Virus record (IMG/VR): IMGVR_UViG_3300025759_000928
Location: 1 to 20,210 of that record
Strand: one strand, 5' to 3'
DNA from: a virus
Length of the DNA stretch: 20,210 nt
The position numbers and the translations under genes are program-made. The notes beneath the pieces are model-generated. The model searched no databases and had not been told where the DNA came from. It saw nothing but the letters and a program-made list of their open reading frames with translations. Positions 8,037 through 14,065 of the stretch are shown here, in pieces (within the stretch, counting starts at the first letter, position 1; every line of letters begins with the position of its first letter).

Positions 8037-8482
8037 ATAGTCATGTCGTTAGGTACTAATATATCAAAGGTAACAGCCCAGCCCGCCAAGTAGTTTTCGA
8101 ACCTTTCTGTAAAAGGCTCTATTGTAGGGTCTCCGTCTATTCTGAAAGTTCTTACGTTGTCTCCTCTGTCGAATATCTCAAGCATACGAAGTGCTACAGC
8201 TAACTGAGTGTTTAATACGTCTTGTTCGTCGTCGTTGCCTCTGAATATATCTGTAGTCTCGGTCTTACTTTTGTCTACTATATCCATGCACATAACAGTA
8301 ACGCTAAACCTTAATATATTGCTTTCCCTGTTTACGCTGTTTACCATTATATGGCTTAAAGGAAAGATAGTCTGCTTGCTTAAGTCAACGTCGAATATAT
8401 CTCCTTGAGTTACCGTGTTAACGAATACATCAGCATCGAGCTGTGCCTTAATAGTTGTTAGTATATCATAATATGCTGTCAT
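8030..8482 (-). CDS. Tail terminator-like protein
   Basis: A 150-residue protein with an alpha/beta layout typical of tail terminator (gpU-like) or neck proteins: an N-terminal helix (YYDILTTIKAQLDADVFVNT), a strand pair around residues 42-66 with HIMVNSV and LRFSVTVMCMDIVD, a helix rich in Leu and Ala (NTQLAVALRMLEIF), and a closing strand region GWAVTFDILVPND. The words GDIFDVDLSKQTIFPLSHIM are, as far as I recall, conserved across flavobacterial siphophages. The ATG overlaps the stop of the -1 frame of the tail chaperone gene in an ATGA junction, so ribosomes that have shifted frame end exactly where this gene starts. The next gene begins 7 bases before its end. The terminator role is inferred from fold expectations and neighbours. 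Confidence 0.65.
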   Translation of the reverse strand: MTAYYDILTTIKAQLDADVFVNTVTQGDIFDVDLSKQTIFPLSHIMVNSVNRESNILRFSVTVMCMDIVDKSKTETTDIFRGNDDEQDVLNTQLAVALRMLEIFDRGDNVRTFRIDGDPTIEPFTERFENYLAGWAVTFDILVPNDMTIC

Positions 8483-9221
8483 CTTTTAAACTGTTTCTTT
8501 ATCTCGTTTGTTTCTATTCTGTTTTTCTCGCTTTCAAAAGTGAGGTAGGTAAGAGCTGTTGAAAGTCGGAGTTTAGTGACTGCTTCAAAGTTCCTAACAT
8601 CTCCTCTAGCGAGTTGATAGATTGAGCTATACCAGCCCCATTTTCTCCCGAACTGGGCCCTAGTTGAATAATCGCCCTCCCCTCCTTCTCTAAATAACTC
8701 GGTAAAGCTGCTAGTAACTCGCTTCCTAAATTCCAAAAAAAAACCTGTGCGCCTAACACTACATCTAAAGGCATTAGCTTCATTAGTTCCGCGTATTCAT
8801 CCGTTCCATCGTAGTCTACTATTTTGTATTCCTCCTTTATCTGAGTTCCGATAGGTCTGAATAGTACAGCCATTGCTCTGTGCATATTGCTCCAGTCTCC
8901 TATGTACTTATCTAAATCCACGTACTCCCCGAAAGTCATAGCGTCAAGGTCAGGAACAAAACCAAATTTAAACCCCTTTAACTCGAACTTGTTTACTAGC
9001 TGTTTCTCTTGAATAAATAAGTTGTCTAGGTGTAAGCATACCTCCTCTACAGAAGCACGCTCTATCAGCTTTACTTTGTCTGCTGGTATCAAACAAAAGC
9101 ATTCAATCATTAACGCCTTTAGCTCGTTCTCTTCTAAACCTTTCGCACGTTCTAAAAAGTGCTGGTATTGTGCGAGCGTTATCTCTCTTAAGCTCTCAGG
9201 AAGTTGTATCTTAACTTTCAT
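8479..9221 (-). CDS. Tail assembly chaperone, -1 frameshift product
   Basis: Predicted extended product made by a -1 shift at the T run (8736-8742): 162 residues of the upstream frame, then 85 from the other frame, 247 in all. The -1 segment contains FGRKWGWYSSIYQLARGDVR and TYLTFESEKN and ends in KKQFKR; I recognise the word KWGWYSSIYQLA as conserved in Bacteroidota tail genes. The segment could not be translated on its own, since its first codon is a TTG inside the T run with no leader. Its TGA overlaps the ATG of the next gene (ATGA), which supports real use of this frame. This parallels lambda gpG and gpGT. Unusually, the two products are nearly equal in length, and 223 bases code in both frames. 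A sequencing error in the homopolymer would mimic this. Confidence 0.72.
8514..9221 (-). CDS. Tail assembly chaperone, zero-frame product
   Basis: A 235-residue product read straight through the T9 run. Residues 1-160 hold the conserved part: an N-terminal helical region, then FKFGFVPDLDAMTFGEYVDL and DWSNMHRAMAVLFRP. The last pieces resemble the T4 gp26/gp51-type hub chaperone words seen in many phages. This fits a tail assembly chaperone that binds the tape measure, as lambda gpG does. After the slippery site it continues for 73 residues (WNLGSELLAALPSYLEKEG to LLKARKTE). This segment has a helix-like pattern and also resembles the C-termini of homologues, so it is not a random tail. The leader holds ACACAATTAAACG before the ATG. 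The gene is first after the terminase and far from the tape measure, unlike lambda. The chaperone role is inferred from motif, position and frameshift. Confidence 0.75.
   Translation of the reverse strand: MKVKIQLPESLREITLAQYQHFLERAKGLEENELKALMIECFCLIPADKVKLIERASVEEVCLHLDNLFIQEKQLVNKFELKGFKFGFVPDLDAMTFGEYVDLDKYIGDWSNMHRAMAVLFRPIGTQIKEEYKIVDYDGTDEYAELMKLMPLDVVLGAQVFFWNLGSELLAALPSYLEKEGRAIIQLGPSSGENGAGIAQSINSLEEMLGTLKQSLNSDFQQLLPTSLLKARKTE
8736..8742 (-). other. Slippery heptamer U-UUU-UUU for -1 frameshifting
   Basis: On the coding strand the run is G, nine T, then GG, read in the zero frame as GTT TTT TTT TGG. This offers the classic X-XXY-YYZ pattern (T TTT TTT), where both tRNAs can slip back one base and re-pair. 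Slippage here moves the ribosome into the frame that stops at 8479. Two elements downstream might stimulate it: a purine-rich tract (AGAAGGAGGGGAGGG), and an 8-base complementarity between 8716-8723 and 8608-8615. Transcriptional slippage on T9 is an alternative route to the same proteins. Confidence 0.75.
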
Positions 9222-9333
9222 AAATTATATACGTTTAATTGTGTTTTTGTATTAAGTCGGTAGTGAGAGGGGTGGCTAGTTAACTTAGCCGCTATGCACT
9301 TAACATTATTCCCCTCCCATTTCTTAAGTTAAC
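9222..9333 (-). promoter_or_regulatory. Structured non-coding gap between terL and tail chaperone
   Basis: This 112-base gap contains no reading frame of useful length. On the transcribed strand, a 9-bp stem can form between UGGGAGGGG (9319-9311) and CCCCUCUCA (9272-9264), with one G-U pair. Inside it is a hairpin GGCUA-AGUUAAC-UAGCC (9290-9274). The hairpin loop and part of its stem (UAAGUUAAC, 9287-9279) are also perfectly complementary to GUUAACUUA (9333-9325), which begins directly after the terminase stop. The two pairings cannot fully coexist, as the UA of the hairpin stem would be shared. No U-tract follows, so it does not look like an intrinsic terminator, and no TAnnTTTG promoter is present. 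A regulatory leader, an RNA processing site or a DNA packaging site are all possible. Confidence 0.5.
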
Positions 9334-10536
9334 CTACCTTATATGATATTCTCCCCTAGTCGGGTTTTCTAGTTGATAGCTTACCGCGTACCTAAGTGCG
9401 TCGATAGCATGGTTGTATTTATCCACGGGCGTGCTGCTTTTCTTTTCTAACCAACAGTAGTTGTTTAGTTCCTTGATTAAGTCGGTACTTCCCTCATCTA
9501 TAATTAAGTCGAAGTCCTGAAGCAATGCTATCCCGTAAGTTACTGAACCTTGCCCCTTAATTGTAGGTACTATGTTATTACTTACGCTTAACTCACTTAT
9601 TAACCTTGGCTCTGCTGAATCCGCTACTATTAGACTGCTTCCCGCAAATCGTTTGTTTAGTTCTGCTATCTGTGAAGTCGTTAACGCTTGCTTATAGTAA
9701 TGTAGTTTAATGTATATTTTCTTGTTTGCCTTGTCTATGCTTGTCTCTACTAAAGTAGTCGGGTCCGCTGAGAATCCGAAGTCTTGCCCGAATACGCTCG
9801 GTGCTGCTTGCTCAAACTTGCCTATTGTCCAGTTGCTAAATATAACGCCCTCTGCTTTGTCGAGCCAACCTCCTAGTATTTGGTGCTTAAACTTCTCAGG
9901 ACGTCGTGTGCGTATGTTCTCTATTTGATTAATGTAACTCTCACTTAAGTTGTCTAAGTTGTCTAAATAGGTTGTGTGTATGTAAGTAGTGTCCCCCTTT
10001 GTGACGTTGCCCCCTTCCTGTATTCCTCTAGACTCAAAGAAGCGGTTATATATCCAATGCTCTTTTGTGCTAGGATTCATTATTAAAATCACCCTGTTCT
10101 GTATTCCTTTCGCCCTTACGCTTAAGTCTATCTTATCGAAAGTCTCCTCATCGGTTAGCTCTTCTGCTTCGTCGAGTACCCAAGTTGTTACGCCTTGCAA
10201 AGACTTGAGGTTAGCCGTTTGGTCTCCTGAGCTTGTCTTAATACCTCTGAATAATATACGGCTTCCCGACTGCTTGTTTATTATTTCGTCCTTGGTTATA
10301 TGAAATCTATCCTGCCATCCTAGTAGCTCTATTTTCTCCAAGAACTCAGGAATAATAGATATACCAGCTGAGCGCAAAGTATAACGAGTAAAAAGGATAA
10401 CATGATTAGGCTCTACGGTTAAAAGACAAAGAAGTAATCCAATAGAAAACGACTTACCCGAACCACGACCACCTGTACAAATGTAGTAGCGCGAATCATT
10501 ATCTAAGACTAAATACTTTTCGTTAATCTTTATCAC
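9334..10536 (-). CDS. terL: Terminase large subunit (Terminase_3 type)
   Basis: A 400-residue DNA packaging motor that translocates and cuts the genome at the portal. Visible motifs: Walker A GGRGSGKS at residues 22-29; an adenine or C-motif region with MNPSTKEHWIYNRFF near 153-167; Walker B WVLDEAEEL with the catalytic Glu near 119-127. The C-terminal nuclease domain begins at about 245 with acidic residues in FGQDFGFSADP (D252), LIVADSAEPRL (D306) and KYNHAIDALRYAV (D379). This is the RNase H-fold arrangement of Terminase_3 proteins, and the length is normal. It overlaps the small subunit gene by 14 bases. No portal gene follows; the next gene is the tail chaperone after a structured 112-base gap. 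The order and motifs make this one of the surest calls in the window. Confidence 0.96.
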   Translation of the reverse strand: MIKINEKYLVLDNDSRYYICTGGRGSGKSFSIGLLLCLLTVEPNHVILFTRYTLRSAGISIIPEFLEKIELLGWQDRFHITKDEIINKQSGSRILFRGIKTSSGDQTANLKSLQGVTTWVLDEAEELTDEETFDKIDLSVRAKGIQNRVILIMNPSTKEHWIYNRFFESRGIQEGGNVTKGDTTYIHTTYLDNLDNLSESYINQIENIRTRRPEKFKHQILGGWLDKAEGVIFSNWTIGKFEQAAPSVFGQDFGFSADPTTLVETSIDKANKKIYIKLHYYKQALTTSQIAELNKRFAGSSLIVADSAEPRLISELSVSNNIVPTIKGQGSVTYGIALLQDFDLIIDEGSTDLIKELNNYCWLEKKSSTPVDKYNHAIDALRYAVSYQLENPTRGEYHIR

Positions 10537-10795
10537 TCCTTACAGCTTTCAGTAAGTCATTAAAACTAACTACGTTTTCTCCTGTAGTGTGTATGTCTAC
10601 GCTTTCTTTTGGCTTGCCGTAACGGTATTCAAAGTATAGTTTAATAGCTTGCATATTGCCATCCATTACTAATTCGCCTAACTTCATCATAGCCTTATCT
10701 TGGTCTATTACGTTGTCTATTCTTTCTATTAGTTTAATCTCATCAGCTTTAGGCTTTCGCCCAGCTCCTTCTCTTTTTCCTCCGTGTGCTGCCAT
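10523..10795 (-). CDS. terS: Terminase small subunit-like DNA-binding protein
   Basis: A 90-residue protein that probably recognises the packaging start site and loads the large subunit. The N-terminus has the basic motif GGKREGAGRKP (residues 5-15), frequent in short phage terminase small subunits and related DNA-binding proteins of Bacteroidota. It is followed by a helical region and NMQAIKLYFEYRYGKPKES (residues 68 or so onward in order of the C-terminal half), also typical. It lacks an obvious separate oligomerisation domain and is shorter than many small subunits, so it may be a minimal version. Its stop lies 14 bases inside terL, giving the normal terS-terL order. The start is preceded by an A/T-rich leader without a Shine-Dalgarno sequence. 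Main alternative: a generic DNA-binding protein next to terL. Confidence 0.75.
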   Translation of the reverse strand: MAAHGGKREGAGRKPKADEIKLIERIDNVIDQDKAMMKLGELVMDGNMQAIKLYFEYRYGKPKESVDIHTTGENVVSFNDLLKAVRSDKD

Positions 10796-10814
10796 CTTGA
10801 AAAAATTTGTTTAT

Positions 10815-11000
10815 TCAATTCATATTTAAAAGCATATCGAACTGCTCTCTGTCTATGTCTATTATTTCCACGTCTAGGTCGTCTTCTAAGTGTTCTACAA
10901 AGTCAATTATATACTGTCCGTGTTTTACGTGTTCTATAACCTCTCTCATTAAGTCCATGTCTCCTACTGACTTGTTGAACTTTATGTAATAATACATCAT
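10815..11000 (-). CDS. Small acidic protein of unknown function
   Basis: A 61-residue protein I do not recognise. It starts MMYYYIKFNK, has a helical central part (MREVIEHVKHGQYIIDFVEH) and an acidic C-terminal half with many Asp and Glu (EDDLDVEIIDIDREQ). No cysteine pair, membrane segment or known motif is visible. Its ATG overlaps the stop of the 145-residue gene upstream by 4 bases, and it ends 19 bases before the small terminase gene, so it is transcribed with the packaging genes. Acidic small phage proteins sometimes mimic DNA or inhibit host proteins, but nothing specific supports that here. The plus-strand frame opposite it is a shadow. Confidence 0.6.
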   Translation of the reverse strand: MMYYYIKFNKSVGDMDLMREVIEHVKHGQYIIDFVEHLEDDLDVEIIDIDREQFDMLLNMN

Positions 11001-11434
11001 TGGTATTGATTGAAAAGAGTTTGTAGTTTATTTAGTACCCCTCTAAAACAGCTTCCACAGCTTGTAGGTTTAAAGTCGTAGTGTAGAACTCTGTTGTATA
11101 TTTTTACTAGTTCCTTTTGTTCGTCGGGTTTAATCATTGTCTTAGGCTTGCTAAAGAAGTCTGCTAGATAGTTATATTCATTCTCTTCTAAGCACTCAGG
11201 TTTATTATAAGGGAATATCTTATTTAGTTTCTCCTTTCTGTCGTCACATCCGCAGTCGTCACCAGCTATAAACTTAACGAGCTTTTTTATTCCTGTAGCT
11301 TCTGTTACTTTCTCTATAGTGTCACCTAAGCCCTCGGAGGTTTCCTCGTTTGCCTCGTTGAATCTTTCCTTCCATTCTTTATACTCCTTAGTTCTTTTGT
11401 CTAAGTTCTCGTAGTATTCGTTACTCTTCTCCAT
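10997..11434 (-). CDS. Conserved Cys-containing protein upstream of terminase
   Basis: A 145-residue protein of a family I recall from the terminase neighbourhood of many Bacteroidota phages; no function is known to me. Key pieces: a helical N-terminus rich in Glu and Lys, then GLGDTIEKVTEATGIKKLVK (residues 35-54), GDDCGCDDRKEKLNKIFPY with C61 and C63, C81 in NKPECLEEN, and C126 and C129 in SCGSCFRGVLNKL. The two C-x-C or C-x-x-C pairs could form a zinc site. The C-terminal part appears to be a short helical bundle. It overlaps the 65-residue gene upstream by 14 bases and the 61-residue gene downstream by 4. Its constant place before the terminase suggests a role in late-gene control or packaging, which is inference only. 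Confidence 0.7.
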   Translation of the reverse strand: MEKSNEYYENLDKRTKEYKEWKERFNEANEETSEGLGDTIEKVTEATGIKKLVKFIAGDDCGCDDRKEKLNKIFPYNKPECLEENEYNYLADFFSKPKTMIKPDEQKELVKIYNRVLHYDFKPTSCGSCFRGVLNKLQTLFNQYQ

Positions 11435-11618
11435 TGTCTTCTAGTTTAACCCCGTATACGCTTCTTTTAGGTATGTAGGGGCTTGTTATTAATTTGCGTT
11501 CCTTGTATTCGTCAAGTCCTATTCTAGTATATATGTCCTTGCTTAATATTATCTCTTCATAGTCAGGGTACTTATCTATGAAGTCGTCTATTATCTTAAA
11601 TGCTTTTCCTGTTGTCAT
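11421..11618 (-). CDS. Small conserved hypothetical protein
   Basis: A 65-residue protein without a recognised family. It starts MTTGKAFKIIDDFIDKYPDY, has an extended middle (IYTRIGLDEYKERKLI) and ends SVYGVKLEDNGEE. There are no cysteines, membrane segment or coiled coil. Its ATG overlaps the stop of the sigma-like factor gene (ATGA), and its end overlaps the next gene by 14 bases. It is therefore very likely co-translated with both. It may modulate the sigma-like factor, as a small protein encoded next to it, but the sequence gives no direct support. Confidence rests on tight packing, consistent codon use and absence of a better frame. Confidence 0.62.
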   Translation of the reverse strand: MTTGKAFKIIDDFIDKYPDYEEIILSKDIYTRIGLDEYKERKLITSPYIPKRSVYGVKLEDNGEE

Positions 11619-12109
11619 ATTTTTTCGTAGTCCTCATTTATGTAGTCTTCGTAGTCTTCTCCTACTGCTTCGCTTATTCTCTCCTTACAGGTTTTGATAG
11701 TGTGAAAGATTGAGCTTAAACTTATCTTTGTTTCGTTGCTTAGTTCTCTCATGCTTCTACCGTCTTTGTATAGTTTCCAAAGCATCTCGTCGTACCAGTG
11801 CCAGTTCTCTACTTCTTCTTCTATTCTTTCGTGTATCTTTTCTAGTTCCTCTTTTCTGTCGCTACCTTCCGCGCATAAATAACGCAGCTCCTCTAAATCT
11901 ATTTTGCATACTTTACTTTGCTTCCTGTGTAGGTCGTAAGTCATGTTACGTAATATATAATATACGAAAGTATCTGCAGTTTGTTTTTTAAGCTCGATAT
12001 TCATAAGCTTAATGTACATCTCCTGTACTATGTCCTCGGAAAAGTCCCCTCCTCCCAAGTTCTTAACTATGTTAACCCATTTGTTATGCTGGGCGTAAAT
12101 TGTTTCCAT
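11615..12109 (-). CDS. Sigma-70-like transcription factor
   Basis: A 164-residue protein with a two-domain ECF-like outline. The N-terminal part has FSEDIVQEMYIKLMN (residues 23-37) and TFVYYILRNMTYDLHRK (about 47-63), like sigma region 2, which binds core RNA polymerase and the -10 element. A charged linker follows (many Glu, about 75-105). The C-terminal part has a helix-turn-helix, YKDGRSMRELSNETKISLSS (about 114-133), like region 4. Such genes recur upstream of terminase genes in flavobacterial phages. It is the first gene after an intrinsic terminator and opens the late cluster, so a role in early-to-late switching is a fair inference. A TATATTTG box ends 5 bases before the ATG, so a transcript from it would be nearly leaderless; the -33 element there is poor. 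It is shorter than full sigma factors. Confidence 0.75.
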   Translation of the reverse strand: METIYAQHNKWVNIVKNLGGGDFSEDIVQEMYIKLMNIELKKQTADTFVYYILRNMTYDLHRKQSKVCKIDLEELRYLCAEGSDRKEELEKIHERIEEEVENWHWYDEMLWKLYKDGRSMRELSNETKISLSSIFHTIKTCKERISEAVGEDYEDYINEDYEKI

Positions 12110-12114
12110 GCTGA

Positions 12115-12122
12115 CAAATATA
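12115..12122 (-). promoter_or_regulatory. Possible promoter -7 box before sigma-like gene
   Basis: On the minus strand TATATTTG matches the Bacteroidota TAnnTTTG element. The expected -33 TTTG at 19-21 bp upstream is not present (the bases there read GTTTAACG, inside the terminator stem). Transcription from it would start at or beside the ATG at 12109. It would supply a late-gene transcript after termination of the early one, but the evidence is weak. Confidence 0.35.
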
Positions 12123-12125
12123 AAT

Positions 12126-12152
12126 AAAAAAAGGGAAGTCGTTAAACTTCCC
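12126..12152 (-). terminator. Intrinsic terminator ending the early/replication unit
   Basis: On the transcribed strand GGGAAG (12152-12147) and CTTCCC (12138-12133) form a perfect 6-bp stem, extended by a T-A pair inside, around the loop sequence TTTAACGA. Seven T follow directly (12132-12126) and then ATTTA. The reverse direction has no U-tract, so it acts only on minus-strand transcription. It lies 43 bases past the last replication-side gene and before the sigma-like gene. Confidence 0.85.
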
Positions 12153-12195
12153 CCTAAACATTAAAACTAAACCATGAAACACGACAAAGATAACA

Positions 12196-12396
12196 TTATT
12201 TCTCATAACTCAGAATAAACTTTTCGCATCTTCTTTTTACATTGCTTTCATGTAAGCCTTGAAGCTTCGCCACGTGTCTAAAACTTCGATACGTTTGAAC
12301 TACTGCAGCGGTTGCTTCTATCTTAGTCCACTTAACCTCATCTCTTAACTGAGGGACTAACTCGTCTAGTTTGTTAAGTACTTCTGTTTTTTTCAT
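12196..12396 (-). CDS. Small protein with possible helix-turn-helix
   Basis: A 66-residue basic protein. The second half, VVQTYRSFRHVAKLQGLHES then NVKRRCEKF, reads like a helix-turn-helix: a short helix, a Gly-containing turn and a basic recognition helix. The first half (VLNKLDELVPQLRDEVKWTK) is a charged helix that could dimerise. No clear named family comes to mind. It ends the replication-side operon, one base after the SSB-like gene and 43 bases before the terminator stem. A small DNA-binding regulator or a replication accessory factor is possible. Confidence in coding is fair from packing and length; confidence in function is low. Confidence 0.6.
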   Translation of the reverse strand: MKKTEVLNKLDELVPQLRDEVKWTKIEATAAVVQTYRSFRHVAKLQGLHESNVKRRCEKFILSYEK

Positions 12397-12397
12397 A

Positions 12398-12649
12398 TTA
12401 AAAAGGTAAGTCGTCGCTGTGCTGTGCGGCTTGTGCTACAGTTTCCTCTTTTGGCTCGTAGGTATCTAGCTTCGCATAAGGCTTGCCACTTTTACCCATT
12501 AACACACTCAAGTTAACCCAGCCGTTTTTATTGTTAGCCTTCATAAATTTCTCAAACTCTTCGACCTTTACGCTTAAATTACATAGCACGAAGTCGGGCG
12601 CGTTCTCATTCTTTTTAACGATTAAACCGTCTGCAAAAATTGTTTCCAT
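12398..12649 (-). CDS. SSB-like single-stranded DNA-binding protein
   Basis: An 83-residue protein that ends SDDLPF, the acidic Phe-terminated tip by which SSB proteins recruit replication and repair partners. The core, about residues 8-65, has FVLCNLSVKVEEF and GWVNLSVLMGKSGKPYAKLD, consistent with a small OB-like beta barrel. It is much shorter than classical SSB (about 110-180 residues) and belongs to a phage type I recall in Bacteroidota recombination modules. Placed after the exonuclease gene with two spare bases, it fits a role in coating the 3' overhang made by the nuclease for the ERF protein. The tip is directly visible; the OB fold is inferred. The N-terminal ATG follows an A/T-rich leader. 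Confidence 0.72.
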   Translation of the reverse strand: METIFADGLIVKKNENAPDFVLCNLSVKVEEFEKFMKANNKNGWVNLSVLMGKSGKPYAKLDTYEPKEETVAQAAQHSDDLPF

Positions 12650-12651
12650 AT

Positions 12652-13359
12652 TTATTTTGTTAATTTACTAATTGAACTCTCAAGCATAGAATAATACTCT
12701 CTACACTCTTTTACTCTTTCTTTCATTTTGTTTACCGTGTTTTCGTTGTACTCTACCTCGAATATCTTTACACGTAAATTTTCAGGTATTCTATCGAACT
12801 GCATTTTATCTCTAACCTTTTGCTCTATCTCTAAGGCTTGCTCGTCTGTAGGATCAATAGCTTTTAGTTTCCACGTTTCTCTCCTTATCTCATCCTGTAT
12901 AGCGTCCTCGGTATGATTGATTAAACAATAAGCTACGTAGCCGTTTAGCTTTCCTGTTAAGTCCATGTAAGCCAAAAGCTGGTACATATAATCTTTATTA
13001 GGCAGCTCGCTATCGAACCAAGGAAACGTAGTAGCGTCCCAGCTAGTTTTTATGTCTATAATAGAATCATCAGTAATAATATCGGGCGTTCCTACAAAGT
13101 AATCGTTTTTAAAGCGTTCCTCGTTTTTCTGAACTCCGAAGTTACCTGTAACCTTTGAGAAAAATAAGATACTTTCGTCCTCTTGGTTTGTACCCCTTTC
13201 AGTGTATCGGTTAGAGAAGTCTTTTTTAATACCGAACTCGTTATATAAAAATTGCTCTTCTACAGCAGTCTTAGCCGTCTTACTTAAAAACTCCGACTTT
13301 GTGCGAGGGTTAGCCATTATTTTGCCAACCCCCGAAGCATGACAATAGTACTGTTTCAT
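12652..13359 (-). CDS. YqaJ/lambda-exo-like PD-(D/E)XK exonuclease
   Basis: A 235-residue nuclease, predicted to resect double-stranded DNA ends for single-strand annealing. The core motifs are visible: VGTPDIITDDSIIDIKTS (residues 89-106) gives Asp93 and the D102-x-K104 pair of the PD-(D/E)XK fold. YMYQLLAYMDLTG (124-136) supplies the Q-x-x-x-Y helix common to YqaJ and exo-type enzymes. An acidic RGTNQEDESI segment (55-64) matches the upstream Glu motif. Length agrees with phage exonucleases of this class. It overlaps the 62-residue gene by 4 bases and stands two genes after the ERF protein, giving the usual nuclease plus annealase pair. A Cas4-like identity is unlikely as no cysteine cluster is present. 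Confidence 0.85.
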   Translation of the reverse strand: MKQYYCHASGVGKIMANPRTKSEFLSKTAKTAVEEQFLYNEFGIKKDFSNRYTERGTNQEDESILFFSKVTGNFGVQKNEERFKNDYFVGTPDIITDDSIIDIKTSWDATTFPWFDSELPNKDYMYQLLAYMDLTGKLNGYVAYCLINHTEDAIQDEIRRETWKLKAIDPTDEQALEIEQKVRDKMQFDRIPENLRVKIFEVEYNENTVNKMKERVKECREYYSMLESSISKLTK

Positions 13360-13544
13360 ATTTCCGTTTTTAGTTTATATAGTTTAGTTAAATCCTCATC
13401 GCTCAGCTTCTCGAATATATCAGCTAAATGGCTTCTAAATCGTGCTGGCTCGTGTGTGTACTTTCCTGTTAACTCTAAGCCTCTTTTCCTGTAGTCTGCA
13501 GTTTCTAACAAAGTGAGCTTATTAATAGTATTTTCTCTGCTCAT
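13356..13544 (-). CDS. Small hypothetical protein in recombination operon
   Basis: A 62-residue helical, charged protein that I do not recognise. It reads MSRENTINKLTLLETADYRK, then a segment with ARFRSHLADIFEKLSDEDLT and a short basic end. No cysteine pair, transmembrane segment or catalytic motif is visible. ATGA overlaps at both ends couple it to the ERF gene before it and the exonuclease gene after it, so it is almost certainly co-translated. It could be an adaptor or regulator of the recombinase pair, which is a guess from location alone. Confidence 0.6.
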   Translation of the reverse strand: MSRENTINKLTLLETADYRKRGLELTGKYTHEPARFRSHLADIFEKLSDEDLTKLYKLKTEI

Positions 13545-14065
13545 TGTTGTAAGCTTTTAGTTTGTTCTTTAGTTAACTCAAACTTCTCTATAAGTTCCTC
13601 CTTTGTGTAAGTTCCCTCAGCAATAGCTTTAACCGCCTTGTTGAACTGAGCAGAAGTTAAACTAGCTTTCTTAACTACTTTCTTTTCCTGTTCGCCCGCT
13701 GCGTCATTATCTACGTCTGTCACAAGTCCAAGCGCAGAACTTATAGCGTAGCGACGAAAATAAGAACAACCAGCACCAAAAGACTGAAAGTCGTTCATGC
13801 CTTTTAATTGTACGTAAGGCATAGCAACCTCGCTAGATACTTTCTCTCCGCTGTCAATATGAAAGATAATAGTTTCAATGTAGTTAACGCCTTCTTTAGT
13901 TCCTAAGTGCTGCATGAAGCCTAAGCCGTGCTTTTTTAGTAAAGGGTTAATCTTTTCGAAGATAGTAGGGAGGTCAGCGTATGAATAGCCGTAGCCTTTT
14001 GTTCCCTTGTGAATCGTTGGTACTTCTTGCTGGAAATCAGCAATTGCTTTAAATAAATTTTTCAT
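13541..14065 (-). CDS. erf: ERF-family single-strand annealing protein
   Basis: A 174-residue recombinase that anneals complementary single strands, working with the nearby exonuclease and SSB-like protein. ERF family words are clear: GYGYSYADLPTIFEKINPLL (residues 24-43), HGLGFMQ (46-52), and GMNDFQSFGAGCSYFRRYAI (89-108) with SSALGLVTDVDNDA after it. The last 45 residues are Lys/Glu-rich and may be a C-terminal tail for partner binding. Length is near the low end of the family but normal for phage ERF. A good promoter (14089-14118) lies just upstream, so this gene probably heads its own transcript. The leader carries AAACAATTAAAC before the ATG. The next gene overlaps by 4 bases. Confidence 0.92.
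   Translation of the reverse strand: MKNLFKAIADFQQEVPTIHKGTKGYGYSYADLPTIFEKINPLLKKHGLGFMQHLGTKEGVNYIETIIFHIDSGEKVSSEVAMPYVQLKGMNDFQSFGAGCSYFRRYAISSALGLVTDVDNDAAGEQEKKVVKKASLTSAQFNKAVKAIAEGTYTKEELIEKFELTKEQTKSLQQ

Noticed and set aside
8479-8736. An independent 85-residue gene
   Set aside because: Its only possible start is a TTG inside the T9 run, without a leader. It is better explained as the -1 extension of the chaperone gene.
12110-12171. A short reading frame starting in the gap before the sigma-like gene
   Set aside because: It runs through the terminator hairpin and U-tract and into the next gene, and its product is low complexity.
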